From Methylomarinum vadi (GTDB lineage Bacteria; Pseudomonadota; Gammaproteobacteria; Methylococcales; Methylomonadaceae): DNA of 64,000 bases. The first letter of the stretch is position 1. Every line of letters starts with the position of its first letter. The notes below the pieces were generated by a model. It was given only the letters and a program-made list of their open reading frames with translations. It was not told the origin of the DNA and did not search any database. The position numbers and the translations under genes were made by a program. The stretch is taken from contig NZ_JPON01000001.1 of NCBI RefSeq assembly GCF_000733935.1, positions 2,464,501 through 2,528,500 of the forward strand. Reading direction: 5' to 3'. This document shows positions 19,378-27,724 of the stretch, piece after piece.

Positions 19378-19602
19378 TTAGCATGTCATAATATTGATAT
19401 TTGTCAATTCTTTGTATAATTGGAAAGGGTAAGCTTATACAACGTTTTTCGATTTACTGATCTATCTGAGGAGCTGATCGACCTGATGAAAGATACCAGG
19501 CTCTCGATTAATCATGCAGCGTGTAAACTAAAGTCGTTGTCCACTAACGTCTGAATAAAGCGCAAATTGATCTGATTCTAGGGCTTTTCATCTAATGCGT
19601 CC

Positions 19603-19616
19603 TTGACTTAAATCAA
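19603..19616. promoter_or_regulatory. FNR/DNR-type binding site
   Basis: TTGAC-TTAA-ATCAA, one mismatch from the FNR/DNR consensus TTGAT-N4-ATCAA. It is centred 16 bp before the start of the Crp/Fnr-family gene at 19626, a position that fits autorepression. Confidence 0.6.
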
Positions 19617-19625
19617 GTCGGCATC

Positions 19626-20306
19626 ATGACATTACAAAACTTACGTAAGCATTACCTATTTTCAATTCTGGATGACAAACAGTTCAATCAAATTCTGTCA
19701 GGTATTCAAGCAATTGAGTTAAATGAGAATAACCAGTTATTTTATTTTGAAGAGAGGGCTAGATATTTTTATTTCCTCGCCAGCGGACAGATTCAGCTTT
19801 ATCGGACTTCTCCAAATGGAGAAGAAAAAGTAATAGAGATTATTCAAGCGGGACAGACTTTTGCCGAAGCGGTCATGTTTTTTTCCAGCAACCGCTATCC
19901 AGTTAGTGCCAAAGCGGTTTTGAACAGTCAACTGTTGCAAATCGAGATGAAACAGTTTTCCGGATTGCTTCGAGAATCCAATGAGCTGTGCATTAGACTG
20001 CTTGGAGGATTGAGTAAGCGCTTACACAGCGCTATTGAAGAAATCGATAGATTGACCTTACATAATGCAAGTGTGAGGGTGATTCAATTTCTTCTACAAA
20101 ACGCTCCGGATTTCCTTAAGGACAATCAGTATAGCTTTTACTTGGATACGCCAAAGTTATTATTGGCTTCAAGATTATCGGTGAAACCGGAAACACTCTC
20201 TCGAATACTAAAACAACTTAGCAACAAAAATCTTATCTCAGTCCAACGAAGAACGATATTTGTTCTTGACTATAGAAATCTTCAACTAGAGCTTAGTGAG
20301 GATTGA
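19626..20306 (+). CDS. Crp/Fnr-family transcriptional regulator, DNR-like
   Basis: A 226-residue regulator. The N-terminal cyclic-nucleotide-binding fold (about 15-115) includes NGEEKVIEIIQAGQTFAEAVMF. A dimer helix follows, then a winged helix (about 150-220) with recognition segment SRLSVKPETLSRILKQL. There is no N-terminal Cys cluster for an Fe-S centre, which favours the DNR (NO/heme-sensing) branch over FNR. The gene is AT-richer than its neighbours and stands alone between insertion sequences and an intron relic, which suggests acquisition. No nitrite, NO or nitrous oxide reductase gene lies in the window. Confidence 0.82.
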   Translation: MTLQNLRKHYLFSILDDKQFNQILSGIQAIELNENNQLFYFEERARYFYFLASGQIQLYRTSPNGEEKVIEIIQAGQTFAEAVMFFSSNRYPVSAKAVLNSQLLQIEMKQFSGLLRESNELCIRLLGGLSKRLHSAIEEIDRLTLHNASVRVIQFLLQNAPDFLKDNQYSFYLDTPKLLLASRLSVKPETLSRILKQLSNKNLISVQRRTIFVLDYRNLQLELSED

Positions 20307-20473
20307 TAAATTTTTTGGTCGAGTAAGACGGGCTTCTTTCGACAAAATGACGTCCTACGTGCGCTGCTTTTCTGGGTCATCTCGCCCCACGCGGCTACTA
20401 CGTAATTGCAAATAGTTTGTTACCAAGCCCCTGGCGAGTCGACCAAGGGAGCTTCTCCCCCTCAGTCGGTCGT

Positions 20474-20508
20474 AGAATCGGACGCAAACCTGTCGCTTTA
20501 TCCGGCTC
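20474..20508 (-). other. Decayed group II intron domain V relic
   Basis: Read on the minus strand the segment starts GAGCCGGAT (containing the AGC triad), passes a loop and ends GTCCGATTCT. It pairs like a group II intron domain V with one A-C mismatch in the lower stem and one G-G in the upper stem. A GGGGGAG..CTCCC hairpin follows, as domain VI would. No reverse transcriptase frame survives nearby, so this is only a 3' end relic. Confidence 0.45.
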
Positions 20509-20570
20509 CCACCATTCAACCTAATCGAGCAAACCCTGCTTTCCGATAGTGTTGTATAGGCTACAGCGAG

Positions 20571-20655
20571 GCATTCACCCAGCGTCTGGATACGATAGTC
20601 TCTTTGCAATCATTCATAGTCTTCGTTCATGTAGATGTTGGGTGAACGCTGTACC
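20571..20655. repeat. Second, diverged copy of the structured repeat family
   Basis: The imperfect inverted arms are ATTCACCCAGCGTCTGGAT and ATGTAGATGTTGGGTGAACG around a core with GATAGTCTCTTTGCAATCA..TCTTCGTT. Core and TTCACCCAGC arm match the element at 9342-9410 with many substitutions. The rest of 20307-20708 holds the intron relic and no gene. Confidence 0.55.
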
Positions 20656-20708
20656 TTAGAAGTCTGACGGGAAACGCCCCGCGGATACTTTACACACAGT
20701 AAGAAGAA

Positions 20709-22364
20709 TTATTTAACGAGGAAGTCGCGCATCATACCTAGGTCCTCATGTTCCAGATTATGGCAGTGATACATGAACATACCTTTGAAATGATTGAACG
20801 GCTTCAGGAAGGTGACCCGCTCGCCCGGCATCACCAAAACGGTATCCTGCCAGCCTTGGTCGACCAGACCTTGTTCGACCGTCGCCTGGCTGTTGCGAAA
20901 ATTTGAACGATGCTCGCGCTTGACGATTTGAAACTGTTCCCCGTGCAAATGCATCGGATGCGGCATGGCCATGCCATGATGGCCGCCGCGGAAACCGTTA
21001 TCGAAGGTCATCAACTGCAGGGTATTTACCGGAATCACTTCGTCGGGGCGGATATCGTTCATTTTGTAGGAACGACCGTTCAACAGGGCCGACATGTGGC
21101 GCATGGACAACACGATACTCCGAGGGTTATCGCTGTTGACGGCGTCTTCCAGACGTAACTTGGAGATGGACGATAACCGAGTCGGAAGCGGGCTATTGCT
21201 GTCGGCTTGCTTGGTTACCTTGACGGTCAACACCGGATAGTCGCCGCCCGATGGCAGAGCGCCACCCCCCATCATACCCCTACCCATGCCGCCCATCATG
21301 CCGTCTCCCATACCGCCATGGTGCCTACCCATCATGCCGCCGCGGCCGCCACCCATGCCCATACCGCCGCCCATCATGCCGTGCATCATCGTCGCGGCAA
21401 AAGGAAGGCTGCGCATGGTCAATTCTGTGCCGACGCTCTTGCCGCTGAAGTCCACCCAAAGCTCGCGCCGTTGTCCCGGTGCCAACATGACATAAGGAAC
21501 GGTTGTCGGCTGCTCCAACAGCCCGCCGTCGGTGCCGATCACGGTGATCGGCGTGCCATCGTCCCAGGCCAGTTTATAGATACGCGAGTTGGAACCGTTC
21601 AGCAAACGCAGCCGATAGGAGCGGGTTTCCACCGATAGTTTGAAATCGGGGCGGCCGTTGATGAAGAGCCGGTCGCCGAGAAAACCATGCATGCGGTGCA
21701 TCATTTGCGTGCTGTAATAAAGCTGGTTATTTTTGAAGAAGCTGCGGTCCTGGATGACGATAGGCAAATCATATGGCCCTTTGGGCAGATCCAGGGCCTG
21801 TTCTTCCGGGTCGCTGACGATAAACAGGCCGGCCAGGCCGGAGTAAACCTGCTTGGCGGTTACACCGTGGGTATGGGCGTGGTACCAGTAGGTCCCGGCA
21901 CGGTTGAGGATCTCGAATTCATAGACGAAGGTTTCGCCGTGATGGATAGCGAACATCGGATTGCCGTCCATGTCGGCGGGGACGTGCAAGCCGTGCCAGT
22001 GCAAGATGGATTCGGCGGGCAGATTGTTTTTCAGGTAAATCCTGATTTTCTGGCCCTTATGCAAATGAAGGGTTGGTGCCAAATAGGTGTCGGGATCGTT
22101 GGTCACGCTATCCGGCGAACCTTTAAGGACTTTGCCGTGGACTTTCCAGATTCGCGTTTTGGGACCGTCGAAAATCGGAATTTTGGTGCTTTCCATTTGT
22201 AACTCAATTTCCACATCCGGGTGAAAATCGGCCGATGGCTTGGCGTATTTGCCAGCGCCTCCCATGGCATGCAGGAATGAAGGAAAAGAAGTGGTTGCCG
22301 CGGCTGCGGTCATGGCGCTGTATTGCAGGAATTTACGGCGATTGGGATTGATTTTGCTGCTCAT
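20709..22364 (-). CDS. Met-rich multicopper oxidase with Tat signal (CueO/CopA-like copper oxidase)
   Basis: 551 residues with a twin-arginine signal (RRKFLQYSAM, residues 9-18), so it is exported folded. Copper-ligand motifs appear in order: HWHGLH (122-127), YHAHTH (161-166), HPMHLHGEQF, and HCHNLEHEDLGMM near the end with the type 1 Cys, His and axial Met. Residues about 323-370 are extremely rich in Met, Gly and His, as in cuprous oxidases that handle Cu(I). The predicted role is periplasmic Cu(I) oxidation in copper detoxification. It heads the copper-related region, and a histidine kinase remnant lies just upstream of its start. Confidence 0.92.
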   Translation of the reverse strand: MSSKINPNRRKFLQYSAMTAAAATTSFPSFLHAMGGAGKYAKPSADFHPDVEIELQMESTKIPIFDGPKTRIWKVHGKVLKGSPDSVTNDPDTYLAPTLHLHKGQKIRIYLKNNLPAESILHWHGLHVPADMDGNPMFAIHHGETFVYEFEILNRAGTYWYHAHTHGVTAKQVYSGLAGLFIVSDPEEQALDLPKGPYDLPIVIQDRSFFKNNQLYYSTQMMHRMHGFLGDRLFINGRPDFKLSVETRSYRLRLLNGSNSRIYKLAWDDGTPITVIGTDGGLLEQPTTVPYVMLAPGQRRELWVDFSGKSVGTELTMRSLPFAATMMHGMMGGGMGMGGGRGGMMGRHHGGMGDGMMGGMGRGMMGGGALPSGGDYPVLTVKVTKQADSNSPLPTRLSSISKLRLEDAVNSDNPRSIVLSMRHMSALLNGRSYKMNDIRPDEVIPVNTLQLMTFDNGFRGGHHGMAMPHPMHLHGEQFQIVKREHRSNFRNSQATVEQGLVDQGWQDTVLVMPGERVTFLKPFNHFKGMFMYHCHNLEHEDLGMMRDFLVK

Positions 22365-22467
22365 GATCGCACCTCTTGGGCTTATAGTTATATATTAGTT
22401 AATTAGAGAATGATAATAATACTTGGTTCAATCGATTGCAATTGCTTCTGTCGGTCAAGGCGGGCCT

Positions 22468-22887
22468 TCAAGAATGATCATGCAATCGGATCTGTAACCA
22501 GGCGCTCACCCCGCCTCTCCGAGTCTTGAGCGCCACTTGCCAGCCTTGCGTCTCGACCAGTTGCCGGGTAATGGCCAAACCGAAGCCACTGCCGCCGGTC
22601 GCTCGATTACGCGAGTTCGATCCGATAAAACGGCCGAAACACGGCATCGCGCGCACCAGGGAAGGAATGCCGGGTCCACGGTCGCGCACCCCCAGGTAAA
22701 GGGTTTGCTGAAATAGACGGCAAACGACATCGATTTGGCTGCCATTGCTGTAGCGTAAGCCATTATTGATCAAATTGTCCAGGCAAGGTCGTAGTGCCAC
22801 TAGGGCCAGTTTCGCCAGGCAAGTCGAATAACATTCTAACCGCAAGCGCCCGGGGACTTGGGTTTCTCCGGCGGCTGCGGACGATGC
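22468..22887 (-). pseudogene. Histidine kinase remnant (HATPase domain only)
   Basis: The frame keeps the catalytic ATP-binding domain, with the N-box region CLDNLINNGLRYS, G1 box VRDRGPGIP and G2 box GGSGFGLAI. It opens directly after an in-frame TAG and lacks the sensor, HAMP and phospho-acceptor His parts. No response regulator is adjacent. Position beside the multicopper oxidase suggests a former copper-responsive pair, which is inference. Confidence 0.7.
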
Positions 22888-22958
22888 CTAAACCTTTACA
22901 GATCCACGGTGGATTCTGCGGCAATTGAGCGAAACCTTAGGCCGCTGCCAAGGATGTC

Positions 22959-23141
22959 ATGAAAAAATTATTGTTGAGTTTCATTGTCATTTTATTGGTC
23001 TTCACCGTTTCGCAGGTGCAAGCGGGAGGTGGTCTAGACATAAGTGCAGGCGAACAAAGCATGGGGCAACGGCGGGAAATCAATCAAAACCGCATTCGGC
23101 AAACTACTCCGGCCTATGGCGCCACTCCGGTTGAGCTATAA
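22959..23141 (+). CDS. Small exported protein of unknown function
   Basis: 60 residues: a clear signal peptide (MKKLLLSFIVILLVFTVSQVQA, given here only as residues 1-22) and a short polar mature part of about 38 residues rich in Gln, Arg and Gly without Cys or His clusters. AAGGA lies 7 nt before the ATG. No family recognised. It lies just before a broken DUF2202 gene and the HMA-TauE permease, so a link to metal handling is possible but unproven. Confidence 0.55.
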   Translation: MKKLLLSFIVILLVFTVSQVQAGGGLDISAGEQSMGQRREINQNRIRQTTPAYGATPVEL

Positions 23142-23203
23142 CGTTTTAAAGGCCCGGTTTTCCAAGCGGAAAATATTCAAAAGCAAACTATGAGGTATTT
23201 TGT

Positions 23204-23731
23204 ATGAATTTAACGAGCAAAGTAGGGTCGGTATTGTTGAACACTGGCGCCGCTTTCCGTCGCCGCAAAAGGCGGAGCGTGAAAGGGTGGAAACCATAAT
23301 CAGCAGGCGTTATTATCGGTGGACGAGGAAGAAAAATTGATGAGTATAGTCTTGAAGCCTCTGTTATACCCGGCATTGGCAACTTTTCTAATGACACACC
23401 GCAGAATCTGTTCGACGATCTGGTTGCGCAGGGTTCTCAGTCCTACATCGACGCCTTATGGGTCGGCGCGACCATTGAAGATTTGGACATCGTGGATTTG
23501 CGAGAAGCGATTGCCGCAACCGATAATTTGGCGTTGCAAACCACCTATGCCAATCTGTCGAAAGGCTCGAAAAATCATTTACGCGCCTTCGTTGGCTTCC
23601 TGCAACAGGAAGGCGAGGATTACCAGCCGCAATATATCGATCGGGATCTATTCGAGGCCATTATCGGTTTTTTGAAACCCATCGATAGGCCAGCCAACCC
23701 TGCCTTCTTTGCGGACGGTGGGTTTTTTTGA
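23204..23731 (+). pseudogene. DUF2202 family gene with an internal deletion
   Basis: From about 23340 to 23731 the frame is a good C-terminal DUF2202 half: DEYSLEASVIPGIGNF, DDLVAQGSQSYIDALWVGAT, EDLDIVDLREAI, KGSKNHLRAF. The expected N-terminal block begins in another frame (SVDEEEKLM, near 23313) and joins directly to DEYSL, so the middle of the ferritin-like fold is missing. A signal-like start MNLTSKVGSVLLNTGAAF at 23204 is also out of frame. The junction falls at AAAATTGATGAG, which would occur at both ends of the lost segment, so deletion by short homology is likely. Confidence 0.65.
23696..23730 (+). terminator. Probable intrinsic terminator at the end of the DUF2202 remnant
   Basis: AACCC-T-GCC pairs with GG-T-GGGTT across a 12-nt loop, followed by seven Ts. 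It overlaps the last codons of the broken gene. Confidence 0.5.
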
Positions 23732-23747
23732 TTTTTGAGGAGTCGCC

Positions 23748-24800
23748 ATGGCGTTAAAAAAGCTACATCTGGACATACTGGGAATGCACTGCACCGGTTG
23801 CGAGCAGGCGATCGAGGAGGCGGTAACGGCCTTACCGGGCGTCGAGCGGATTAAGGTAAGTTACGAGCTTGCAACGGCCGATATCGATTTCGATGACGAT
23901 TTCATTCGCGAGGCGGGTATTCGTCAGGCCATTATTGCCAAAGGCTATGACGTTGCCGATAAAATAACCCCAAAAACCGGCCGCTTGCTGAGAATCATGT
24001 TTTTTCTCGCTTTGCTGTTATTGGTGGGAAGCGTGGTGTTTTGGGGCAAGAGCCTGATGCCCGGATTACTGCAGCAAATCAACGCCGGAATGAGTAACGC
24101 CATGCTGTTCGCCATCGGCTTTTTGACCGGCTTTCATTGCATCGGCATGTGCGGCAGTTTCGTCGTCGGTTATGCCGATCAATCCCGGTCAGCGGTCGGC
24201 GCCCTGTTGTCCCACCTGGCCTACGGTTTCGGTAAGACTGCTTCCTATTCCACCATCGGCGCGGCATTCGGTTTGCTTGGCGCGGCCATGACCATTACTC
24301 CGTACATGCGGGGTGTGGCGGCATTGGCGGCGAGCGTATTTCTATTGCTGTACGGCCTGAAAATGTTGGATCTGATACCTAGCTTGCGGCACTTTACCTT
24401 GCGTTTGCCGAGAAGCTTCAACCGTGGGGTAAATGGTAGCATCAAAACCCAGCGCAGCCCGCTGGTCATCGGCGTTTTATCCGGCCTTTTACTGGGCTGC
24501 GGTCCGCTACAAGCCATGTATATCATGGCGGCCGGAACCGGCAGTCCGCAGGAGGGTGCCAGCTTATTGTTTTTTTTCGGCCTAGGGACCTTGGTGCCGT
24601 TACTCGGTTTCGGCTTTTTCGCCAATTTCCTGTCCCGGCATACGATTCACGAACTGGTCAGAGTGTCCGGCCTCTTGGTCATTATCATGGGTGTGATGAT
24701 GGCCAATCGCGGCCTGAAAATGACCCAGTCCGGCTTCGATTTCGGCTCGCTGCGGACACAGATTGAACAAGCCCTCCATGAAACTGGGGACAAGCGCTGA
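23748..24800 (+). CDS. HMA domain fused to a TauE/SafE-type (DsbD-like) membrane permease
   Basis: 350 residues. Residues 1-68 are a heavy-metal-associated domain with the Cu(I)-binding motif GMHCTGC (residues 12-18). It is followed by about seven membrane helices of the TauE/SafE (UreH-type, related to CcdA/DsbD) group, with GFHCIGMCGSF in the first repeat and the matching LLGCGPLQAMY in the second. The two Cys-containing half motifs could carry electrons or copper across the inner membrane. AGGAG lies 9 nt before the ATG. The neighbourhood (copper oxidase, TonB receptor) supports copper handling; direction of transport is unknown. Confidence 0.85.
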   Translation: MALKKLHLDILGMHCTGCEQAIEEAVTALPGVERIKVSYELATADIDFDDDFIREAGIRQAIIAKGYDVADKITPKTGRLLRIMFFLALLLLVGSVVFWGKSLMPGLLQQINAGMSNAMLFAIGFLTGFHCIGMCGSFVVGYADQSRSAVGALLSHLAYGFGKTASYSTIGAAFGLLGAAMTITPYMRGVAALAASVFLLLYGLKMLDLIPSLRHFTLRLPRSFNRGVNGSIKTQRSPLVIGVLSGLLLGCGPLQAMYIMAAGTGSPQEGASLLFFFGLGTLVPLLGFGFFANFLSRHTIHELVRVSGLLVIIMGVMMANRGLKMTQSGFDFGSLRTQIEQALHETGDKR

Positions 24801-24812
24801 TATTCATGAATA

Positions 24813-25340
24813 TTACCGTCCCTGATGCATTTGATGATGGGGGTGATGATCGGTCGCATGGCGGGCATGGTCGCTGAGCTGGGCATCGAACCATCGATGG
24901 ATGGCGTCGATCAGGGCCGGTTTTGTTGTTCGATACTCGATTTCGGCCCCGTTTTCCAGTTCCCGGTAATCAATGTCGATGGCGCCGGGTTCGGCATTGC
25001 GCAGCACGGCCAGTCCCGGCATGTTGTCGCCATGAATTCTGGCTGGGTCGGCGAAATCGCCTTGCTTGAATTCTTTGGCAATGTTGCCGAGATGTTCACG
25101 GATCAGTTTGATTTGAGTGTCATCGGCCGGATCTTTGGCAATCACCTGCTGTAAACCACCCTGTTGCGTCTTGGAAAAAATGTGCAGTGTCCGTTCCAGC
25201 GAGAACGGCATGACTTGGCGGCCGCGGCGGGCCACTTCGTCGAGCCTGCTGTCGGAAGCCGGTTCGGCCGCGTTTAATTCACCGCAAAGAACGCCTGATA
25301 ACATGGCGATTACAGTTATATTTCGTTTCAATGGGTACAT
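24813..25340 (-). CDS. Exported protein with His-rich C-terminus, family of unknown function
   Basis: 175 residues with a signal peptide (cleavage near LNA, residue 24). The conserved mature core has VARRGRQVMPFSLERTLHIF, REHLGNIAKEFKQGDFADPA and DAIHRWFDAQLSDHA. The last 20 residues are His-rich (HHPHHQMHQ), a likely metal-binding tail. Database relatives are sometimes labelled aspartate carbamoyltransferase, but no feature of that enzyme is visible. It lies 12 nt from the TPR gene on the same strand and so may be the last gene of the TonB operon. A periplasmic copper-binding role is inference. Confidence 0.7.
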   Translation of the reverse strand: MYPLKRNITVIAMLSGVLCGELNAAEPASDSRLDEVARRGRQVMPFSLERTLHIFSKTQQGGLQQVIAKDPADDTQIKLIREHLGNIAKEFKQGDFADPARIHGDNMPGLAVLRNAEPGAIDIDYRELENGAEIEYRTTKPALIDAIHRWFDAQLSDHARHATDHHPHHQMHQGR

Positions 25341-25352
25341 AAGCCTCCGGAA

Positions 25353-26594
25353 TCATCCTTTTGGGGTATTTTGAGATCGAATTTTACCCGAATTTTTTTC
25401 CCGATCCAGTCGCTTCAGCCAATAATCGGCTTGCCTTCCAAGGGATGAGTCTGCCACCAGCGCCTGCAGCGACTGTCTTGCCAAGGCCGTATCCCGAGCC
25501 TTGTAGGCGGCAATGCCCAAGTACAGGCGGGTGTATTGTTTATGTTTAAGTCCGCCTTTGCGCAGGCTTTGTTGCAAAGAACGCTTTGCCTTGGACCAAT
25601 GACCCCGCTGCATCTGCAAGCGCCCCAGTAAAGCAAAATCCTCGCCATCGGCGGACAGCTTGGCCGCTTCGGCCAGGACTTCGCGGCTCTTATCCCATTC
25701 CCGGGCGAGCTGCCAGCAATTGAACAGTAATTTTAAATTTCCGTAGGAACGCGGCAGCCGTTGTTGTCGAAGTTCTTCTTCCAGCAGGCGGGCCGCTTTG
25801 ACCGGATAACCTTGATGAGCATTGAAGCGAACCAATTGCAGGATGTCCTTGTTGCGTACGTTGCCATGGTAAAAAGCCAGCATCATGGTGGCCAAGGCCT
25901 GATCATGCCGGCCTTGTTCGGCATAGAGTCCGCCCAAATAGCGCCACCATTCCCGTTTTTGCGGAGAGGCGGAAAGCAATTTTTTCACTAGAGCTTCGGC
26001 TTTGCCGTATTGCTTACGCTCGACGTAAAGCGACAGCAATAAACGGCGCCATTCTTCGGGAGGAGATTTTTTTAGGGCAAAGGCTTGCTCGACGAGTTTA
26101 GCGGCCGAAGGCAGTTTTGCTTGATAAGCGGCATAGCCGGCCATGTAATAGATTTCCGGGTCGGCCTTTTTTTCTTGTGTCAGCCATTGCTGCAGATAAA
26201 ACGCGCTTTCCCGGTAGTTTTCCAGGCGCAAGGCGACTTGTCCGGCAAGATAATGGAGGCCGTGTACGGCTTCTGCCGACAATAGCTTCGATGCCAATGC
26301 GTCTTTAACGGCTTTACGAGCGGCCCAGAGATTACCGCTCTCGCTGTAGGCATATGCCAGATATTGTTGCACCACGGCGGACTCGTAAGCGTTGTCTTTT
26401 ACCGTCGTTTGCAATGTCTGCAACTTGTGTGCGGCTTGCTTGGCCTTGCCTTCCTTCAGCCAGGCATTCGATTGTTCCAGCACCTTAAACGTTTCGCGGC
26501 CGACGGCATGCTCTTCTTCGCTCCAGGCAGGATAGGGATTAAATAGCAGTAAGCCGAAGCAAAGTAAGATTCTCGTTGAAGACAATCGGTTCAT
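25353..26594 (-). CDS. TPR-repeat protein of the TonB2-type operon
   Basis: 413 residues: signal peptide (about 1-25, ending PAWS) and a solenoid of about ten degenerate tetratricopeptide repeats, probably periplasmic. A TPR protein closes TtpC-ExbB-ExbD-TonB operons in Vibrio and Shewanella, where it assists TonB-dependent uptake. The start ATG overlaps the tonB stop by one base, and the downstream His-rich protein follows closely. Specific partners are not known. Confidence 0.82.
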   Translation of the reverse strand: MNRLSSTRILLCFGLLLFNPYPAWSEEEHAVGRETFKVLEQSNAWLKEGKAKQAAHKLQTLQTTVKDNAYESAVVQQYLAYAYSESGNLWAARKAVKDALASKLLSAEAVHGLHYLAGQVALRLENYRESAFYLQQWLTQEKKADPEIYYMAGYAAYQAKLPSAAKLVEQAFALKKSPPEEWRRLLLSLYVERKQYGKAEALVKKLLSASPQKREWWRYLGGLYAEQGRHDQALATMMLAFYHGNVRNKDILQLVRFNAHQGYPVKAARLLEEELRQQRLPRSYGNLKLLFNCWQLAREWDKSREVLAEAAKLSADGEDFALLGRLQMQRGHWSKAKRSLQQSLRKGGLKHKQYTRLYLGIAAYKARDTALARQSLQALVADSSLGRQADYWLKRLDREKNSGKIRSQNTPKG

Positions 26595-27310
26595 CAGTGT
26601 AATTTAAAGATAAAATGTTGCCGAACCCTTACCGCGACCGCTTGCCCCTGTTCATTCCGGTGAGGCTGGAAGCGCCAACGGCGAACCGCCCGCAACGAGG
26701 TTCTATCGAACGAACCTTGCGGAGAACTCTTGATCACCTCGGCATCGGTGACCGAACCGTCGGGCTTGACGGTGAATTCGACCCAGACTTCGCCCTCGAT
26801 TCGACGAAATCTCAATGCCTGCGGATAGTGAGGTTGCGTTTTGACAATGGCGGTCAATTGATCGGCCAGCAAAAACTTGGGCCGGGAAATGCCGTAATGC
26901 GCCCCCGTGGCGCTGCCCAATGCGCCGGTTTTGCTCTGGCCGCCGGCGACGACCCGTGGCAATGCTGGTCCTGTGCCGACATTAATGCCGCCGCTCAAGG
27001 GAATATCGACCTTCAACGCGGCCACGGGCAAGGGCAGTGCCCGCATTTCGGCGACCTCTGCCGACTGGTTCGGCGTGGGCGTCAATAATGCGGAGGTGTC
27101 TTCCGGTTCGGGTTCCGGTTTGGGTGGGGTTTTTGCCGGCCTGCGCGGAATGGCCTCGGCTTTCGCGGTATGACGGATAAAATCGAAAAAATCGCCGCTG
27201 GTGGTTCTGATCCAGGTTTTTTTCTGATCGGCCGTAATCATCTGCATCATCCCGATGAACAGCATGATATTGATCAGGCAGGCGCCGGTAAAGGTTAATG
27301 CAAACTTCAT
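26594..27310 (-). CDS. tonB: Energy transducer TonB
   Basis: 238 residues: one N-terminal membrane helix (about 5-25), a Pro/Glu-rich periplasmic spacer (PPKPEPEPED) and a C-terminal TonB domain (about 155-238) with YPQALRFRRIEGEVWVEF and SLRAVRRWRFQP. It couples the proton gradient harvested by ExbB/ExbD to outer-membrane receptors. It is the TonB2-type of a TtpC-containing cluster. The start overlaps the exbD stop by 4 nt. The TonB-dependent receptor on the same strand at 30567-32693 is the obvious client. Confidence 0.92.
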   Translation of the reverse strand: MKFALTFTGACLINIMLFIGMMQMITADQKKTWIRTTSGDFFDFIRHTAKAEAIPRRPAKTPPKPEPEPEDTSALLTPTPNQSAEVAEMRALPLPVAALKVDIPLSGGINVGTGPALPRVVAGGQSKTGALGSATGAHYGISRPKFLLADQLTAIVKTQPHYPQALRFRRIEGEVWVEFTVKPDGSVTDAEVIKSSPQGSFDRTSLRAVRRWRFQPHRNEQGQAVAVRVRQHFIFKLH

Positions 27311-27714
27311 AGTTCCTCGGTCGCCGCCACCGCGACTTGATCGATACCGGCCAAGCGGGCCTGATCCAACACCTGCATGACTATCCCGGTTTCCGCGTGC
27401 TTATCGGCCATGATCAAGGCCGAAGCCTCCGGCGATTCGGCATGAAGACGTTCGACATGGCCACGCACGGCCCTGATATCGATACGTTGCTGTTCGATCC
27501 ACACTTCGCCGTCCTTGGTAACCGCAATCAAAATTCCGGCCTGGTCCTGGCGTTCCGCGCTTTGTGCGGTCGGCCGGTCGACTTCGACGCCGGTTTCCTT
27601 AACGAATGAGGAATTGACGGCAAAAAAAATCAACAGGATGAACACCATGTCGATCAACGGCGTCACGTTCAATCCGGCGCCTACGCCGGGAGGTCGGGTA
27701 TGGGTACGATGCAT
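27307..27714 (-). CDS. exbD: ExbD proton-channel subunit
   Basis: 135 residues with the single membrane helix and ion-path Asp in LNVTPLIDMVFILLIFF (about 15-31) and a small periplasmic domain. It partners ExbB to energise TonB. It overlaps tonB by 4 nt and follows exbB by 10 nt. Confidence 0.93.
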   Translation of the reverse strand: MHRTHTRPPGVGAGLNVTPLIDMVFILLIFFAVNSSFVKETGVEVDRPTAQSAERQDQAGILIAVTKDGEVWIEQQRIDIRAVRGHVERLHAESPEASALIMADKHAETGIVMQVLDQARLAGIDQVAVAATEEL

Positions 27715-27724
27715 CGGTGTTATC

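Noticed and set aside
21207-21638. Long + strand frames rich in His and Ala opposite the multicopper oxidase
   Set aside because: They are antisense reflections of the Met/Gly-rich codons of the oxidase; no ribosome site and no family pattern.
22385-22425. Fur-like stretch upstream of the multicopper oxidase (ATGATAATAAT)
   Set aside because: Only about 11 of 15 positions match and no second half is visible; AT-richness explains it.
24813-25340. Aspartate carbamoyltransferase
   Set aside because: The name is used for some relatives, but the protein is short, exported and lacks the carbamoyl-phosphate binding motif of that enzyme.
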